Position numbers and translations under genes: made by a program. The notes beneath the pieces were generated by a model, which saw only the letters and a list, made by a program, of their open reading frames with translations, had not been told where the DNA came from and did no database searches. DNA of 7,641 bases. Source: Anaerolineae bacterium (GTDB taxonomy: Bacteria > Chloroflexota > Anaerolineae > Aggregatilineales > UBA3940). Positions within the stretch are counted from its first letter, which is position 1. Each line of letters starts with the position of its first letter. Location of the stretch: the NCBI GenBank assembly GCA_020852775.1, contig JADZAD010000167.1, forward strand, positions 1-7,641, written 5' to 3'. Of this stretch, positions 7,001-7,641 are shown in pieces.

Positions 7001-7257
7001 TCGCGATAGCAGTCGCTCATCCCGATATGCGCGACAAAGTCATTCGGGTCGGAACTCAGCACACGCTGGAAGATATCCAGCGCGTCCTGGTGTTCATCAC
7101 GCGCCAGCAGGGCGCGGGCCATCAGGCGGTAGGTCGCCAGGTGCTTGGGATAGACCTCAAGGATGTGGCGGCACTGAGCGATTACCTCGGAGAACGCATC
7201 GCTCGCCAGGCGGCTCTGAATGTATTCAAGATACGCGCGCAGGTTCAGGTCAGCCAT
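4012..7257 (-). CDS. TPR protein with about 20 Trp-Leu (PDWLK) motifs in a disordered linker
   Basis: This is a 1081-residue protein of unknown function (residue numbers here count from a GTG two codons upstream, at 7263). Residues about 5-235 are six or so tetratricopeptide repeats, for example 'ATYRLMARALLARDEHQDAL' near 43-62 and 'AHIGMSDCYRELGAIDQAI' near 78-96; TPRs usually bind partner proteins. Residues about 285-990 are low-complexity Pro/Ala/Glu sequence, probably disordered, carrying about 20 W-L motifs. Twelve are exact PDWL (Trp at 334, 368, 392, 539, 623, 649, 691, 716, 741, 822, 904, 925); variants are at 300, 418, 451, 553, 589, 771, 853 and 956. Several follow runs of four or five Glu. 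Residues about 1000-1083 look like a final TPR pair. No signal peptide or membrane segment is seen. The ATG at 7257 is preferred, but neither start has a clear ribosome site. It has its own promoter and terminator. Confidence 0.85.
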   Translation of the reverse strand: MADLNLRAYLEYIQSRLASDAFSEVIAQCRHILEVYPKHLATYRLMARALLARDEHQDALDIFQRVLSSDPNDFVAHIGMSDCYRELGAIDQAIWHLERAFEQAPNNSDLKEEIRRLYAQRGGQAPRTIQLTGGALARMYTNGGLHQQAIAEIRKAVANDPERLDLQVLLADALWAAHREVEAGKVASEVLKKLPYSVDANRVLARLWLRAGDARAAQPFLDRVKELDPYLWYDIAHEGQQAPGDVFRMDMLQYTPESRATGSASSWVAEITGIEKNRGVTGPLSAPGTKAGAQPPSWLDEALNAAPAPLVPPAPAPAPVPAASTVPDIPDWLKEEVPPVPTPTAPVPAPPAVVEASAPAADQPDWLKEVLLEDTPTGVNLPVREEPPDWLQDVLDGTDKAAPPAPTFGQDSLPPWMVEPETAAPPVEGIPARDDSAEVASIDNDLPAWLKPVEEAGQTGDFPSVQSDDMLTGLSSGMPFSAAQAVQSGESVRDAALPDTPRPAASSAERVPLARQEGDRLMVPPDDATPDSDVPDWLQSGDLDSDDAVKWLEELAAKYDPNFKPSGDVADTAASEPPVSASEDLDWLRTPSESAASVPEPAPPSSPAPATAAEPEDIPDWLKETPAEPLAVPAPAAQEEEEELPDWLKPPAAAVEPVTPAEPEAAPEPMTPMAMPLSAAEEEEELPDWLKATPLASAPAETAPAGEEEELPDWLKATPAAAISVTPEAAAEEEELPDWLKPPAEVPQAVVPEPAALQPEPAAPDAMTWLDEQVAAQGVEPGTALAEALTPDHAPLPEMPGPRDLDAAAEAVEEDELPDWLKDVGEKTPEPVEAAVSDLEEAEGVDEELAWLDGAIASETASELDYLFGDAKEATPAVAEPVAAEPASAAAAAEEEEELPDWLKEPETSLPVSAGEDEELPDWLKAPVAPEPVVLEPVTPETEPVEPAPSLTGWLETREPAEPVAPEPVPLEPVAEAVPPARATGLLPDYPAVSGEATDFVSVLNTARQQLAGEETDAALGSYEKLIGDGQMINETISDLTRVAGPPSATPRFRRVLGDAYMAQGSLEQALEMYRAALDQL
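4340..4480 (-). repeat. 15-bp tandem repeats encoding EPV-type pentapeptides
   Basis: GGTTCC recurs (plus strand) every 15 bp at 4340, 4355 and 4370, and again at 4418, about 4433 (degenerate), 4448 and 4463. In the TPR gene this encodes pentapeptide repeats of the form EPVxx (for example EPVAP, EPVPL, EPVVL, EPVTP) around residues 930-980, near the end of the disordered linker. A PDWL-like variant (Trp956) sits between the two blocks. The exact 15-bp period suggests expansion by slippage or unequal exchange. Confidence 0.7.
4483..5343 (-). repeat. Core block of near-identical E4-5-LPDWLK repeats
   Basis: Between residues about 641 and 927 of the TPR protein, seven copies of an acidic run followed by LPDWLK occur (Trp 649, 691, 716, 741, 822, 904, 925). 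The DNA repeats as well: on the plus strand a CTTGAGCCARTC-type core followed by GGVAGTTCHTC is seen near 5311, 5185, 5110, 5035, 4792, 4546 and, more diverged, 4483. Two adjacent spacings are exactly 75 bp. Copies outside this block are more diverged, which suggests local duplication within the gene. Confidence 0.75.
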
Positions 7258-7300
7258 ATTCACTGGTGGGAACAGAGGGTAATGGTATGGTCTTGGTTTG

Positions 7301-7329
7301 ATTATCTAACGATTCAAAACGAACCGCAA
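7301..7329 (-). promoter_or_regulatory. Sigma70-type promoter of the TPR repeat gene
   Basis: On the minus strand, TTGCGG (7324-7329) and GATAAT (7301-7306) are exactly 17 nt apart. The -10 box has five of six consensus bases; the -35 box is weaker. A start near 7294 would give a leader of about 37 nt to the ATG at 7257. Confidence 0.55.
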
Positions 7330-7366
7330 GTATGCCCGTGCCTGCTATCAGCATGTATTGATTCGT

Positions 7367-7381
7367 CTGCCCGGTCGGCAG
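7367..7381. promoter_or_regulatory. Small palindrome between divergent promoters
   Basis: CTGCC (7367-7371) and GGCAG (7377-7381) flank a 5-nt centre. The site lies almost exactly midway between the -35 boxes of the minus-strand TPR promoter (7324-7329) and the plus-strand promoter (7414-7419). Its position and symmetry fit a shared regulator site, but a 5-bp half-site is short enough to arise by chance. I see no other gene or RNA in 7258-7509. Confidence 0.25.
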
Positions 7382-7413
7382 TCATACGCATGTGATACGG
7401 CTGACGGGGATGC

Positions 7414-7442
7414 TTGACGCTCATCAGGGGGCGCGCTAGTAT
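7414..7442 (+). promoter_or_regulatory. Sigma70-type promoter of the right-edge membrane gene
   Basis: TTGACG (7414-7419, five of six matches) is followed after exactly 17 nt by TAGTAT (7437-7442, four of six). Transcription should start near 7449, leaving a leader of about 60 nt to the ATG at 7510, or about 34 nt to an in-frame ATG at 7483. Confidence 0.6.
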
Positions 7443-7509
7443 TCAGACGATGGGGTTTACCGGATGAATTGTTCTGACAGGCATGTTTGCAGCTTCAGTG
7501 GAAGATAAT

Positions 7510-7641
7510 ATGGCCAACAAATCGGGTGCGTTTCCAGCGGATTCCGTGCCTTTCTTTGAACGCTATCTCACCCCGATATCTCTTGCGGTGCTGGGAATCG
7601 GTATGTTGCTGATCGGGATCGGCCCGTTGCGCACCCTTTTA
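7510..7641 (+). CDS. N-terminus of a membrane protein, cut by the window edge
   Basis: An open frame of 44 codons runs off the right edge. It begins MANKSGAFPADSVPFFERYL and then turns strongly hydrophobic (about residues 21-38, with 'ISLAVLGIGMLLIGIG'), which looks like a first transmembrane helix or an uncleaved signal anchor. The ATG at 7510 is preceded by GGAAG 5 nt upstream, a weak ribosome site. An in-frame ATG at 7483 would add nine residues and is a fair alternative; the frame is closed by a TGA at 7465-7467. A well-spaced promoter lies upstream. Too little is visible to name a family. Confidence 0.65.
   Translation, partial: MANKSGAFPADSVPFFERYLTPISLAVLGIGMLLIGIGPLRTLL

Noticed and set aside
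5927..7009. Plus-strand open frame of 360 codons, Ser/Gly/Thr rich, with repeated 'FNQSG' and 'SQSG' motifs
   Set aside because: It is the exact antisense of the TPR gene; its repeats are the mirror of the PDWLK codons. It has no family similarity I recognise, and the minus frame has clear TPRs.

Overview
The window is a housekeeping-type bacterial segment of fairly high GC (by eye, not computed). It holds five complete genes, one gene cut by the right edge, and short intergenic regions with readable sigma70-type promoters and hairpins. I see no phage, transposon, CRISPR array, rRNA or tRNA. The best taxonomic guess is Chloroflexota (Anaerolineae-like). It rests mainly on the very long TPR protein with many acidic 'LPDWLK' motifs in a Pro/Ala/Glu-rich linker, and is an inference from memory, not a search result.

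Layout from left to right. Bases 1-104 have no gene but carry a strong minus-strand promoter firing off the left edge. Next, on the minus strand, are a HEAT-repeat-like protein (105-1298) and, upstream of it, NADP-type isocitrate dehydrogenase icd (1382-2638). An 83-nt gap with a perfect hairpin separates these two. A 311-nt divergent intergenic region (2639-2949) holds the icd promoter, an icd leader of about 150 nt with several hairpins, and a probable promoter for rsfS. rsfS (ribosomal silencing factor, 2950-3312, plus strand) converges on ndk (nucleoside diphosphate kinase, 3401-3850, minus), with a 24-bp perfect palindrome terminator between them. Upstream of ndk on the same strand is a giant TPR/repeat protein (4012-7257), which has its own terminator and promoter. 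A second divergent region (7258-7509) holds back-to-back promoters with a small palindrome midway between them. The plus-strand promoter serves a membrane-protein gene (7510 onward) that runs off the window.

Functionally, icd (TCA cycle, NADPH and 2-oxoglutarate), ndk (NTP balance) and rsfS (ribosome hibernation under starvation) are core genes with no obvious shared pathway. Terminators and promoters separate most of them, so the window looks like several short transcription units, with icd plus the HEAT gene the only likely operon. The HEAT gene, the TPR gene and the truncated membrane gene have no assignable function.

The most notable element is the TPR protein. About 20 Trp-Leu motifs, 12 of them exact PDWL, are strung along a roughly 670-residue disordered linker between an N-terminal TPR domain and a small C-terminal TPR-like domain. 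This looks like a multivalent scaffold with an unknown partner.
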